A stretch of DNA of 64,000 nucleotides from Axinella damicornis. Lineage: Eukaryota > Porifera > Demospongiae > Axinellida > Axinellidae. Position numbers and translations under genes: made by a program. The notes beneath the pieces were generated by a model, which was not told the DNA's origin, ran no database searches, and was given only the letters and a program-made list of their open reading frames with translations. The stretch's first letter is position 1. Each line of letters begins with the position of its first letter. Positions 46,682 through 57,733 of the stretch are shown in pieces. The stretch spans positions 12,662,868-12,726,867 of the forward strand of contig OZ007505.1 of assembly GCA_963931865.1 (NCBI GenBank), in the 5' to 3' direction.

Positions 46682-47065
46682 CTGATACACAAGAAGCATG
46701 AGAAACTATATAGCAGACTAGCAACAGCTCTAGCGCTGCGGGGGTTCAATCGCTTTATGACTTCTTACCTGATGCTAAACATTTGAGTATGGTAGACAAG
46801 TCTGAATCTGCTGAATATTCTTGGTGAGTCTGCATGGTCACTTACACAACTGCTCAGTACAGGCAGATAGTAGTGTGTAGTGGAATATACCAGTCTTTGC
46901 AGGGAGGATACTCTTCGGGATGCATTGAAAGTGCAATGCAGCCTTCTCCCACGGAGAAAAGCAGTAGAATGACTTTGCATTTCATGTATGAAACGACAGC
47001 ACGTGACTTTGGTATTACATGATACGTACATGTACAAAATGACAGTACATGATCTTGCCTTACCC

Positions 47066-47717
47066 TAGTCTCGTTCCCAGACCGTTTATCCAGCGCATGT
47101 ATCGCTTTCAGTATAACGCATGGAAATACGGTCTGGTAGGTATAGCCAGCATTCCTTAAACTCCGCCAGAATCCTGGCGGATCCAATCAGATCGTAGAAC
47201 AAGTAATCTCAATAACGTATACAAATATTGATGCCGGAAGTACAGATTCGCCAGTGTGACTTCTGGATTTCAGCGTGTTTAAAATACTGCCGCGCTACTC
47301 TCCAATTTCAACAGCATCTCTATGGTCTGGAAGCACACCTTGGACACACTGTGAGAAGGTAGAATCTCTTCTTTGCTGCATCCAACACTGACACAGCTCG
47401 CTGATCCCAGCATCCACAGATGGTGAAGTGCCCAGATGCCGACGATTGCGCGAGTCACTCGCAATGCTGCTGCAAAAGGACATTTCCAAACCTGTGTCGG
47501 TACAGTACTTGCCGCCTCTAGCTCTAGGTCTTCAAAGGCGGCTTGACTTTTGATGACCACGTGTGAAATTTTGATGTGTCCTGATAATTTCAACAAGTCT
47601 CAATTAACGGTAATGAGACCTCAGGAATGTGCACTATATCTACCAGACCCTTCCTTCCCCGCGTGCGATACTAAAAGCGATCCGTGCTGGGGTTGGTTGG
47701 GTCTGGGACCGAGACTA
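47066..47717. mobile_element. TAGTCTCG-family element, 652 bp, 9-bp TSD (copy B only)
   Basis: The ends TAGTCTCGTTCCCAGACC and GGTCTGGGACCGAGACTA are flanked by GCCTTACCC at 47,057-47,065 and 47,718-47,726. Copy A at about 1,474 has one GCCTTACCCCTCCTG. The interior shares a CCGCCAGAATCCTGGCGG palindrome followed by CCAATCAGAT with the element at 22,806. No transposase is seen. Confidence 0.92.
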
Positions 47718-47726
47718 GCCTTACCC

Positions 47727-48030
47727 CTCCTGTAAGGCCCCACTCTGAAGAGAGTGAACTTGTCTTACCCCCGGTAAGGCCCCACTCTGAGTGATCTTGT
47801 CTTACCCTCCTTGTAAGGCCCCACTCTGAAGTGAGTGGTCCTACCTGCCCTGAAAGGCCCCACTCTGAGTGATCTTGTCTTACCCTCCTTGTAAGGCCCC
47901 ACTCTGAAGTGAGTGGTCCTACCTGCCCTGTAAGGCCCCACTCTGAAGTGAGTGATCTGGTCTCCCCCCCCTGTGAGGCCTAACTCTGAATTGAGTGATC
48001 TTGTTTACCCCCCCCCCCCCCCCCCCCCCC
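47727..48030. repeat. 39-bp minisatellite, copy B array
   Basis: The same GTAAGGCCCCACTCTGAAG units as at 1,480-1,854, with fewer TGCCCTG units, a diverged distal part and a C-run of about 24. Confidence 0.9.
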
Positions 48031-48059
48031 GTGAGGCCCCACTCTGAAGTGAACAACTA

Positions 48060-48210
48060 GCCTCATTCCCAGGCCCCATACCACAGGACCTGGGAACGAG
48101 GCTAGGGAAACAACTGCATCACGTTGCAAGTACGACCTAGCCTTGTTTCCAGGCCTTCCACACCTCCAGCTTTTGTCCCTTCGCATACTGGTGAACTGGA
48201 GGTGTGGTGT
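48060..48210. mobile_element. TAGCCTCG-family fragments
   Basis: TAGCCTCATTCCCAGGCCCC faces GGACCTGGGAACGAGGCTA (48,059-48,105). A second left-end-like TAGCCTTGTTTCCAGGCC lies at 48,129. Confidence 0.7.
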
Positions 48211-48298
48211 GGGTTCACTTCCGGTGTGTAGGTCATGAACATTGATACTTCCAGCCATGAATACTGTAATGAAGGCAATGCCTCCACTGGTGGTGGTG

Positions 48299-48785
48299 CT
48301 AGCCTCGTTCCCAGGGCCCTCCTGTGCAGCTTGCAGTCTCATGGGCCAGACGTTTGCGGCACGCGGGGGAGGGGAAAAGAATGTCTGGTCACTATAGACA
48401 GGTTTCCGTCGCACAGAGGAATCTAAAACGTGACGTCATATCAAATGTCACGAGGAAGTGTCTGCACCGCCGTTCTGCAACGTCGGTGATCAGCAATAAA
48501 ATTAATGGTTGCGTGTTGTTCATGCCATTCGCTTGCAACTGTAAAGGACATCTAGCTCGCAAATCTGTTCATGTTCTCCTTTCAATCTGTACGGATCATG
48601 TGAGCAATACGAAACGCTCTCCTATCTGATTGGTGCTGCCAACGTTCCGGCGACGTCCACGAATACCTGTCTAAAGCGACTAATACCTACGAATACCTGT
48701 CTAAAGCGACGTTCTTTTTCCCTCTCCATGTGTGCCGCAAACGTCTGGCCCGTGTGCCGCAAACGTCTGGCCCGTGAGACTACGC
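48299..48785. mobile_element. Foldback element with TAGCCTCG-type left end
   Basis: Left: TAGCCTCGTTCCCAGGGCCC, TCATGGGCCAGACGTTTGCG, GGCACGCGGGGGAGGG. Right: reverse-complement pieces CGCAAACGTCTGGCCCGTGA appearing twice (about 48,737 and 48,758) and GAGACTA. ATCTGATTGGT inside matches the 22,806 and 47,066 elements. Confidence 0.7.
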
Positions 48786-48871
48786 AGCTTGTCCGCAAGA
48801 AAGCTAGCCTTTTAATTTTGTCATCAATCTACTTGGGCTACGGAGCTTCTTCTGATACTAGCCTCGTTCTT

Positions 48872-48918
48872 CACTGTAGCCTTGTTCCCACGCGGCCTGG
48901 GAATGAGGCTACAGTGAT
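48872..48918. mobile_element. Small TAGCCTTG hairpin
   Basis: TAGCCTTGTTCCCACGC is followed immediately by GGCCTGGGAATGAGGCTA. Confidence 0.65.
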
Positions 48919-49174
48919 ACTTGGTTGTCACTACAGCTCTGCTCTCTAAATTGCATTCTAAGTACAGAATGTAGTTACAAGGGCTCCGAACGGGACTGTT
49001 TTTCAGTGGGCGGAGCGAGAGGGAGGGGGGAGGGGGGGGGGGGATACAACTGGCCCACAAGACTAGAGTGGCCTACCAAGCACAAACTAACAAGTTGATA
49101 AACTATTTCAGAGCAGGTATCTCACCCCCAACATAATGACTTTGTACGAATTGTTTTACTATTTCAGGCCTCAA

Positions 49175-49310
49175 GAACACACCTACTCATTTTTTAGGGT
49201 AGAGCAGAGTCGACTTCTAGGAGAGAAAGAGATCTCCTGTGGTTAATCGAAACTGCAACCTTTCGATTAGCAGTCGAATGCTTTAACCACTCGGCCACCA
49301 GCCACTCCTA
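49175..49310 (-). mobile_element. tRNA-Ser-derived SINE, copy B
   Basis: Same SINE as 1,865-2,003. The 3' half reads GCAGTTTCGATTAACCACAG, closer to a B box than in copy A. Confidence 0.65.
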
Positions 49311-49837
49311 TCATGCTATTTCTAGTCTGGTTCCCAGACCCAACCCGCGAGTTGGGGCTGGGAACCAGACTATAATATTCCCCATAACTACGAGCGCTCC
49401 TCTCAGTAGCAGAATCGGCAAAATAAAAGCCAAATGCGAAACTTCACTACCGAGCAAGCGGGCTGTGTTGACATGGAGCAGCTCAGACGGCTACGGTATC
49501 AACCCAGTCCAGTATCTACAGGTAGTTTTTCCTGCCGATCCTATCGATATTCCCACTGCAAGTTAAGTTGGTGGGGGATGACTAATGAGTTCTCACGGAG
49601 GTGGCACAGAGATGGTCAATCGACTGGTGATTGCTATTTCAACAACACACTCCACTTCGATAGCTGGATGCCCAAATGCCAAAGTCATAATACAATTACT
49701 CATTAATTGATCCTCTTGTTCAATGGATTGTCATGTGGAGGAGCGTACGCTAAAGTGCTGCACTGTAACCACGGTAATGTCAGCCATAGTTAGAATAGCA
49801 CCATATATGGTTACCCACTGCTTGGGTGCTACATGTA

Positions 49838-50550
49838 CCGTAGTCTCTCGAAAATACGCCCATGGGCGATGAATTTAGAATCTGCTCAAAGAGGGGGATG
49901 GGCGTATTTTCGAGGACCCCTCTCCCGAAAATAGGCCCACCCTTGCCTCGAAAGTAGGCCCACCCAATTCTAAAGTAGGCCCACCCAAGTACATGCGTAT
50001 ACGAGTGCAATACTGCAACAGACATTCTAGCAAGGCTTAACTACTACTAGTCCCGGAGTTTCTTGGTGAGCAGGAACAATCTCTCCGTGTGAGTAGCTAC
50101 AGGAACAGCAAACAAGACACAGCAGGAGTGCTTGAAGGACGTAAAGTGCGCAGACTATCTTCGGGACTTGCCGATTGCTGCTGCTTCCGAGAAATCCATA
50201 GTGCGCTGCTAGTGCTAAGCTAGCTACATGTAGGCGATTGCACACACGAAGACACAAACATGCAATGCACAGCGCGTGCATGGTCTCATGTCATGCACTC
50301 AGTACACAGCTGATTATGCAATGGCATGCAACATAATGAAATTCATTGCAAATAGCATCCGATAGCCAGCCTTCATTTCTTAGTCCAACCTCTTTGACAG
50401 TTCTTCTTCCGGAGCTATTCAAGTGCTTCCCTGTTTGAGCTAATAGGGTGGACGTACTATCAAGTAATAAATGACCCTTTGCAACAACTTGTCACGAAAA
50501 AGGGGGGTGGGCGTATTTTCGAGGGTGGGCGTATTTTCGAGAGACTACGG
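49838..50550. mobile_element. 713-bp TIR element with TA target site (copy B only)
   Basis: CCGTAGTCTCTCGAAAATAC and CGCCC at the left mirror GTATTTTCGAGAGACTACGG at the right. TA flanks both ends (49,836-49,837 and 50,551-50,552), whereas copy A has TACATGTATATC uninterrupted. Inside are repeated GTAGGCCCACCC and TGGGCGTATTTTCGAG motifs. No transposase is visible. Confidence 0.88.
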
Positions 50551-51381
50551 TATATCAATGTTTTGCTTACAGTGATGTCCAAGAAGGGTGGGTAATTGAT
50601 GCCTGCTGAACAAATTTGTTCTATTTACCGTATAGCAATTGGATCTCGGAGGTACTTTGCAACGTTATGATTAAGGTACTCTTCGTCAGGCATACTAGTA
50701 TGCCTGAAGATTACCAGACTACCAGACTGTAATCGAGAATTAACGTTGAGAAAAAACATTTCTTGCAAAACTACCATCTACATGTATGTCCGAGATCAAA
50801 TTGCTATCAAATACTGCTGAGCATGGTAACATGACTCTAAAAGGATTAGAAATAATTTGCATACGGTAGGAAGTGTTTCAGGAGGAGGGAGGTCATATTT
50901 AGGACGTGAAATACACAACAGTATTGAGCAGCGCATGCATGCAAAAAAACCCAAGCCTGTATAATCAGCCTGGTTAGTTTGTATCTACCGTATGAAGCGC
51001 CCACCACGTATCAAGCGCCCACCCCCCTCTTCACCGCGAAAGTTACTGCACAGGGTCCAAAAGCAGTGTAGTAAGGGCCCACCCATCACAAAAGTTTTGG
51101 ACGAGGTTGTCCATTCAAAAAGGCCGATTTACAATGAAGTATGAACTATGGCGTGCTTTCTCTGTCGAGCATTTCTTCTCAAACATTTCTTCTTGAGCAT
51201 TTCTTCTCAAGGACTTGTAGGATTTCCGCCTTGGATGAGAAATGACTTATATATTCATAGCGGTCATTGATATTCACAGCTTACTGCAGCCCTTGTTGTT
51301 TATACAGTGCTGAATGGGTGGGCGGATACTACATGCCTAAGTAGTCTGAGTACGCATCTAGCGCCCACCCCCTTGTTCAGC

Positions 51382-51427
51382 GGATCCCGTAAAGTACAGT
51401 GTAAACTCCGCATTGAACGTATAAATA
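51382..51427. repeat. Left TIR of the Mutator-like element
   Basis: GGATCCCGTAAAGTACAGTG, then TAAACTCCGCATTGAACG and ATAAATA. It is the reverse complement of 56,613-56,658 with one mismatch. Confidence 0.92.
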
Positions 51428-51504
51428 GAACAATCATTATTCATGTTAATAGTGACATTCTACTCGTACTGTACTAGCGTACTACTACTACACATAAACA
51501 ATGA

Positions 51505-52273
51505 CTAAAGAATGACTTCGAAGTACTCGGTAGCCCCGTCAAGTTCAGGGAGGGACTTTGGTGTCCGAAGCGTGGCAGCATCCAGGATGACGTCGAAGTG
51601 AACTGATCCTGGGTGAGCAAGTTCAATGTGAGGCAATTTGTCTGTAGCCACAGAACTCTTCCTTGGTGTGTATCGGTGCCAATGATACCTCTCTTGCTGC
51701 TCTCTCTTGGTGAGGAGATAAATACACATGTCATAGTAGTCTGCAGCAGCCTGCAGTTCTACTTGGGTTCCCCACACAAACGGTTTCTTCATACTCTCCA
51801 GGTGTTCACTAAGTGTACGTCCCAAGAGTAAAGGCTTGTAGCGATCAGAATGAGCTCGGATGATTTCCACCAGAATTTTCCTTATCTCTAGATGCCTGTC
51901 TTGAGAACGATACAAGCAAAATGACAGACTTCTGAACAGACAGTTTCCGTCTGGTAGCATTTTCTTCACTTCCCTACCAGTACAGCTCAAAATGTGTGCC
52001 ATGTCTTCTGATTTTGGTTTCTTGGAGGGGTTCAATGCTTCGGGTGGGATCGGCTCATCGGGAAAGTCTCCAATTTTCATGTATCCTGAGCTAGTTAATA
52101 ATTCCTGTAGTGGTGCAATACATGAATTACGATGTATATGGAAATGCTGTAGTAAATGCAATTATACATCTGTGCATATCTTACTTTCAGCACTTCTTCA
52201 TTGGATCTTCCAAGCATTTGGTATCTTGGTAGTGCCACGTTGTGCTCTAATGGAGGTAAGCTTGCATTCAATG
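51505..52273 (-). CDS. OTU-domain cysteine protease region (C-terminal)
   Basis: The main exon is 52,104-51,505, preceded in phase by 52,273-52,185 (ASLPPLEHNVALPRYQMLGR). The OTU fold shows the catalytic Asp and Cys in LPDGNCLFRSLSFCLYRS, a helix with HLEIRKILVEIIRAH, the VWGTQVELQAAADYYDMCIY strand-helix, and a terminal His in GSVHFDVIL. OTU proteases cleave ubiquitin linkages. The spacing and all three catalytic positions are present, so activity is plausible. The splice phases connect it to the CXXC exon upstream, making one CXXC-OTU polypeptide likely. In the element it may protect the transposase or act on host chromatin; that is inference. Confidence 0.85.
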
Positions 52274-52312
52274 CTTGCATGTGAAAATGTAGTCATTTAT
52301 AAACAAACATAC

Positions 52313-52552
52313 TGTGGAAGGGGGCTGCTAATTCATTGAGGGTGTTGATTGTTTCTTGAACTTCTGAATGGGTGGGTGGAAGTTGTTTGTCTATGCTGGA
52401 AGAAGTATTGTAGCCTTTACACCGTCTATGGACACAGCTCTGTTTTAGTCGGTTGTGTCCACCAAACTTCTTCTTGTCCAAACAATATCGGCACTGACCA
52501 CAGTCTGCACTCTTGCATGCCATGCAGTGACCACATCTTCTTTTTTTGGTCC
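52313..52552 (-). CDS. CXXC zinc-finger exon (CpG-binding type)
   Basis: An exon between acceptor CTACTCAG and donor GTATGT reads TKKRRCGHCMACKSADCGQC, RYCLDKKKFGGHNRLKQSC and VHRRC. This is the complete CXXC signature (two CGxCxxC clusters, KFGG, KQ-C, R-C) seen in DNMT1, MLL, KDM2 and CFP1, where it binds unmethylated CpG through the KFGG region. All eight Cys ligands are visible. The exon's 3' end (phase 1) fits the exon at 52,273, linking it to the OTU domain. Confidence 0.9.
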
Positions 52553-52903
52553 CTGAGTAGCATGGTAAATTGAAGTACAAGTCGTGTTAGTAGATTTGGT
52601 ACAGGGATAGCTGTGTATACATGTATAATGTACCTGGTTTGAGTTGACCTTGTGTCAGTGTGGTGGTGCTGCTGTGGTGGAGATCAGTGATATCCTGTGC
52701 AAAAAGGAACACTGGTCTGTAAACTAAGTTTCTACCTACAATACTAGTTGGCAAAGAAGGGTACCTTGGTGCTTTCACGTTTGGTGGTCCCTTGCTGGTG
52801 CTCAGGTATAGGAACAGTGTTTCCTGTAGGAGGATTGAGTGCCAAATGCATGAGAAGGGAGTAAGGGGAAGGCTGGGGGGCTATAAATGGGGTGATTCAA
52901 TAC

Positions 52904-53695
52904 CTGTGCCTCTGTTTGTGGTAGTTTTTTTGCCTTTAGGCCGACCCACACTAGGTCTTGTTGCTGCATTGAGGGGATCATCCTTTAGCCTTTGTCGTTT
53001 GGGTGGTATTGGGCATTCTTTGTTGCTCTTCCGCTTCAGCTTCTTGTATCGGTGTGTTAGCTGGTTTGCACGTACCATCATCTTAGCTTTCCTCCGATAT
53101 TCTGCCACCTCCTCCTTCATTAAGTTCTTGAGAATAGGAAGCTCGCAATCGTCTGCATGCTTGGTTGAAGATGTTAGAAGTTCTGAATGTATACTGTGTA
53201 CTTTGCTCTGCACATTTTCCAAGGCGGTGATGTCATCAACCATGAAGACAGCTGCACTGCACTTGGCAAGTTCATCCCTCAATTGCTTTTGTAGGCGTAG
53301 TAGTCGGGATCCAGGTGTCTGATGGAGTGGTATTGGAATTGAAGTACATGTATATGGAACTGAGTTGTCCTCTTCTGTAAGAGGTAAATCTGAATGCTCA
53401 TCCTGCAGTATGTCACTGTCAAGTGTCATGAATGGGCCTTCCGTGAGGGAGTGAGGTAGGTCTTCCCATCTCCACCTGAAGTTCTGGAATATACTGAACA
53501 TGTGCTTGCAGGGGATTCTGCTCTGTGTAAAGTAAGGGCATGAGCAGTTTCCCTCCTGGATTTGTACTTTGTACGTTCCTCTCTTCGACTTCACACTATA
53601 CACCCCATTCGCAGCATCCTCTTCTGTGATGGAAGGGAGCTCGATTGCCCTACCTTTCTCAATGTTGAGTAAGCTATCACTTATGACTGAACTTG
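52904..53695 (-). CDS. Transposase C-terminal part with SWIM zinc finger
   Basis: The frame runs from about 53,690 (ISDSLLNIEKGRAIELPSIT) through YSVKSKRGTYKVQIQEG to the SWIM motif CSCPYFTQSRIPCKHMF (C-x-C...C-x-H). A long helical region follows, then a basic AT-hook-like RPSVGRPKGKK before a GTATTG donor near 52,903. SWIM fingers follow the DDE core in many Mutator-like transposases. Just upstream, DKPTK-type sequence lies in another frame, so there is a one-base break near 53,690. Confidence 0.85.
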
Positions 53696-54014
53696 GTCGG
53701 TTTATCAGGAATTAAGGCAACACATTTCTTGGCTGTCGGTAAGCTGATGTCTGTCTGGCTGTTAGAACAGTGTATTCTCTGTCTTGATCCGGAAAGACAC
53801 ACTGGAGGAGAATCTTTGTAAGAGAAAACACTGACTTGTCATGACGAAGGGTGAGATAATGATTTTGAAAACATTGTTGAAAGATTCGGTGAAATTGTTG
53901 GTGTCAACACTGTTGTGGAAATGTTGTCGATGTAAGTGAGACCATAGCTGTGGTAAAGAAAGAGTATACTATTATTGCTGATATATTTATTACTTTATGA
54001 GATGTGATACGCTT

Positions 54015-54920
54015 ACTGGTTTGCAACTGAGCCATTCATTCTGTAGATAGGCCTGCAGCAGAGCGTTGTCTGTGTACCAGTGGGCGCCTGTGATCTTAGA
54101 CAGTGCTTGATCATATTCACCCTCTGCAGATGGAGAAGATGCGATTGTAAGTGAATGATTGAAATGCTGTCTCCACCTACTAACTAACCACTCTTGGCGT
54201 AAACAAGCTCCTTGATTGCTGCTTTCACTATACTTCTCACTTCAGGTGGAACACTGTGCTGCGAGCAATTAACCCAACGCTCAACAGCTTGGAAAGTGTG
54301 GAAGTCACAGATCAGCCTGATGCAGTCTGGATGTACCTCACCAACAGCCCCTGGGGGGTAGGAAAAGAAGCAGTCATTGCTTATCCTGTAAAGTATGCAT
54401 TCACATAAAGGTTTGTACCTAGCTCTTGGACACTTTTGTCAGTCATGAAAAACCGAGGAGACCATCCTGGATTCCATTCTTTTAGCTTCTGTAAGCCCTC
54501 CTGTATTAATTCTTCGGTCTCATATTGAGGAATAATAGTCCCAACCACTCTGCCAATTCCAAGTGCAGTTTTCACAACCAGGAAAAAGCAAGGGAATCCA
54601 TACCGTAGTGTTTTGTATGTTGCATCCATGCATGTGATGGTGTTCCCATATTGCTGCAACCAGTTGCTTTGCTGCTTCGTTTGAAGGACTAAGAGAAACG
54701 ATTGGTCTGCATCTGGAATGATAAGCCCCTCAGACTCAGCTTCATGCAGATTTTTTACTGCCTGGTGTATCTGCTTCAGAATGTCTGGATTTCTAAAGTG
54801 AATTGCATGCAAGAATACATTAATTAAGTGACAAAATCTCCAGGAAATTCCACAAAACTTGCCTGTCAGTTTGTGCTTGGCCGTGAGGTTGTGTTCCACT
54901 CCTTTAGTAATGAAGCACAA
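54015..54920 (-). CDS. Mutator-like DDE transposase core
   Basis: Frame 54,920-54,381 includes SFLLVLQTKQQSNWLQQYGN, then the first catalytic Asp in TITCMDATYKTLRYGFPCFF and the second in WSPRFFMTDKSVQELGTN. A following exon (about 54,350 down) reads EVHPDCIRLICDFHTFQAVE, RWVNC, the C-H...W region expected before the third acidic residue. It then shifts frame near 54,200 to EWLVSRWRQHFNHSLTIASS and ends ALLQAYLQNEWLSCKP at a GTAAGC donor. The order matches MULE transposases. The frame change means this copy would not make full-length protein unless the base is an error. Confidence 0.85.
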
Positions 54921-55264
54921 TACAAGGCATTGTTTTAGAGAGCAAGTTCGCCTCCTTCAACCCTCATGTATCCCTAATTAATACCTACATGTACCTACTT
55001 GAATAGAGATCATTTCCTGTGTCCCAGAAAATTCCCCCCATCACCTACTTAAAAAGTACCCACTTCAATTACCTCCATCAACTACTTCAAAGAGCACCCA
55101 CTCACCATAAATAGTTGTCACAACTGAGGTTTTTAGGTTATGTGATTATGTACCACATATTAAGTGCTACATAAACAGAGGCAGGGTTAGTGGCTGGGTA
55201 CAGTATATGAGTGCCAATTTACAATATCTGTAATACCCATACAGACTGATCCTGGATTTTAGCC

Positions 55265-56330
55265 TTACCTTTTGTCACATTTGTCATACTGACGAAAGAA
55301 ATATTTCAAGCCATTCTTGGCCTGTTCATCCTGTAGAAGCTGAAGTACAGCCTCCTGGTCAAAAAGGGAATTACGCTCTCGTGTGATTGCTTTCTTGACC
55401 ATCACCCTGACATCCTCAGCTGTTGGGTAGTATGCCCGATTGTACTCAGACGGCTTGCTGGTTATGACACCTGTGTTCAGGTGTTTGGTTACCAACTCTT
55501 TTTCTACCCAGGTTTTGAGCGACAGCCTAAGTGCCCTTTGATTGAGAAAGGACTCTTGAACAAACTCGGCAACTTTCTCCTCTATCTCTGGAAGAGGCTT
55601 CATAGTAAGCTGGTCCGTGACCGAAGATGGATTGTGAGCTGGTAGGTGAGCACTCATCATTGGAACCTGAATTTCCAAAACTTGCATTCCATTGCTCACA
55701 TTCAAGAGTCGAACCTGCACACTTGCTTTACATCCAAATCGCCTAGTTCCAAGTGATGAGCGGTTTTTCTTCCCAAGGCAAAGCGACTTGAAGCGACCCG
55801 TACCACCACGCAGGCAGCTGTAAGCGTGTGACCATGCAGAAGTGAATGTGAAGAGCTTTCCTTCCATCTGTATCACTCCTGTCTCCCTTGACTGAGTGTT
55901 GCTTTGTTTTCCTGAGCGTATCGTGTATTCACACCCTGTCTGGAGAGTGAATCGTTTGAACCAATCTGCCCAGTTGTGGTCAGTGTAAGGGACCATGTAC
56001 CCTGTTACATATGGCTCGTTGAATTCTGCAGGTCTTGAGGAGTAACACTGCGTGTGGAGACCTTGCAGTTCCTGGCAGCAGTGTGGGAGTTCTGACCATG
56101 GTATGGTGACTTTGTCTATGTGGAATGCATTTTCACCTTCATGATGCATTTCCTGTCGACACTTTGTAACGCTGTTCCCGTTTTGTTCACATTCACAGCA
56201 AGAAGTTGCTCTAACTGCCTTATGATGTTGTATAAGCCGGCAGTACTCTGCCCCTCTCTTGCTCTTGTAGCAGGAGATGCAGCGACCCAGTACATGTGTA
56301 TCTGTTGCAAAGTGTGGAGGATCATTGCAT
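55265..56330 (-). CDS. N-terminal zinc-binding region of the transposase
   Basis: A Cys/His-rich start at about 56,320-56,150 reads THVLGRCISCYKSKRGAEYC, RLIQHHKAV and SCCECEQNGNSVTKCRQEMH. It continues into the open frame 56,149-55,265. That frame contains RRFGCKASVQVRLLNVSNGM with SAHLPAHNP, the Cys/His pattern of the WRKY-GCM1/FLYWCH-like DNA-binding fold common before MULE cores, and a long helical linker. A first exon or promoter was not identified between this and the right TIR. Confidence 0.7.
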
Positions 56331-56612
56331 TATTGAACTGCAAAAGCCACCGTCCACACAAGTAGCTAATCATGTAACCATTATGTATACCATGCCAGGT
56401 TGTCTATCGTGTGTACCCACCTTTTCCTGATTTCTGCTTGATGTGTGGTTTTCCAAAGTGACTCTCTCCTGGCAGATCATCAGACCCTTGTTTTGTAGAC
56501 TCATTCTCTGGATGGTTCTCCTTGTTCGCCAGTGCTGCCATGGTCATGTACCCGTGATGTACGCGCGAATAATTTGGACATACGCATGCGTATTTTACTG
56601 TACCGTAAGTTG

Positions 56613-56658
56613 TATTTATGCGTTCAATGCGGAGTTTACACTGTACTTTACGGGATCC
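56613..56658. repeat. Right TIR of the Mutator-like element
   Basis: TATTTATGCGTTCAATGCGG, AGTTTACACTGTACTTTACG, GGATCC. Mirrors 51,382-51,427. Being on the 5' side of the - strand genes, it may hold the promoter. Confidence 0.92.
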
Positions 56659-57733
56659 CAGTTCTAACGTCCCGCTGAATACTTACTCTATATAGGTATG
56701 ACATAATTATAGTTCCAGCAAGATACATACACACACACACACAAACACATCCTGAGCCATACCTGTTCTAAGTTGTTTCCTTGCTCTGCTTGGTCGTATC
56801 TCTTGACCTACAAACACAAACAGTAAACAAAATAAACGAGGTACAACAAGGTTCAAGGTTTGGTAATCTATACCGACTGTAACCCAAACTTGTGGCATGG
56901 CAGGGGTTGACAGTGTATATCACAGAAAGGAATAGAGCAGCTGCATTGATGTCACAAAATCACGTGAGGGTATCTCTCCTTGCCACCAATTTGCAAGTAT
57001 ATATGACACCGTAATTCCCTGAAAATTTGCAACCCTATAAGCAATGTAGTGTACGATACATGCACCACTCGACTGCATGTGAAGCCAAGCAAACTGAGGT
57101 ATGATTTTGTGCCAAAATTGGTGCATTTTGGAATCTATTTGACATGCCAATACAGCACTCCTGTTTTATAGCGTGACTGATGTGCTATTTCTGGAGCAAT
57201 GAACCGAGATTGTATTGGGAATAGACTTGGAAGAGAACATTGCACTATAGGTACATCTTGGCATGCAAATAAGATATCAAGTTGGGGATTGTGCCATTGT
57301 GATCAGCATGAAAACAGCTTTCAAATGATGTCCTAAAATTGGTTTTTGCTGTCTACAGGTCACATTTTTGCTATTTTTTAAAAATCACACTCAACCAAAG
57401 GCAACTACTTCAGACATGGTTTTTCATGATTGTGGTTCGAAATTCAACCTACAGCAAAACAGACATCATTGGAATGCTCCATTCATGCTGATCACAATGA
57501 TGCAAATCCCAGCCTTGTAGCTCATTCCTATCCCAAGATACCTAGCATAGTACTTATCTGTCCTATATAATTCTTTCTCTGTGTACCCACTGTCAAATAT
57601 AATTGCAACTTGGCATACGAATGAGATATAAAGTTGGGGTTGTGACATTGTGATCAGCATGAAAACAGCTTTCAAATAATGTCCTAAAATTGGCTCGGTC
57701 ATATTTTTTTCCAAAAATCACACTCGACCAAAA

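Larger units (their letters stand above)
51382..56658 (-). mobile_element. Mutator-like element with CXXC, SWIM and OTU domains
   Basis: A 5.28-kb insertion in copy B bounded by about 46-bp TIRs with GGATCC at each tip. Copy A has the host MITE without the insert (about 4,020), although the junction is not base-perfect and no 9-bp TSD is evident. All coding pieces read on the - strand: Cys-rich and GCM-like N-terminus, DDE transposase, SWIM finger, CXXC finger, OTU domain. At least two single-base frame breaks occur in the transposase part, so this copy is probably not autonomous now. Confidence 0.9.

Noticed and set aside
56120..56667. + strand ORFs near the right end of the Mutator-like element
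   Set aside because: Antisense to the Cys-rich N-terminus of the transposase; no recognisable features.
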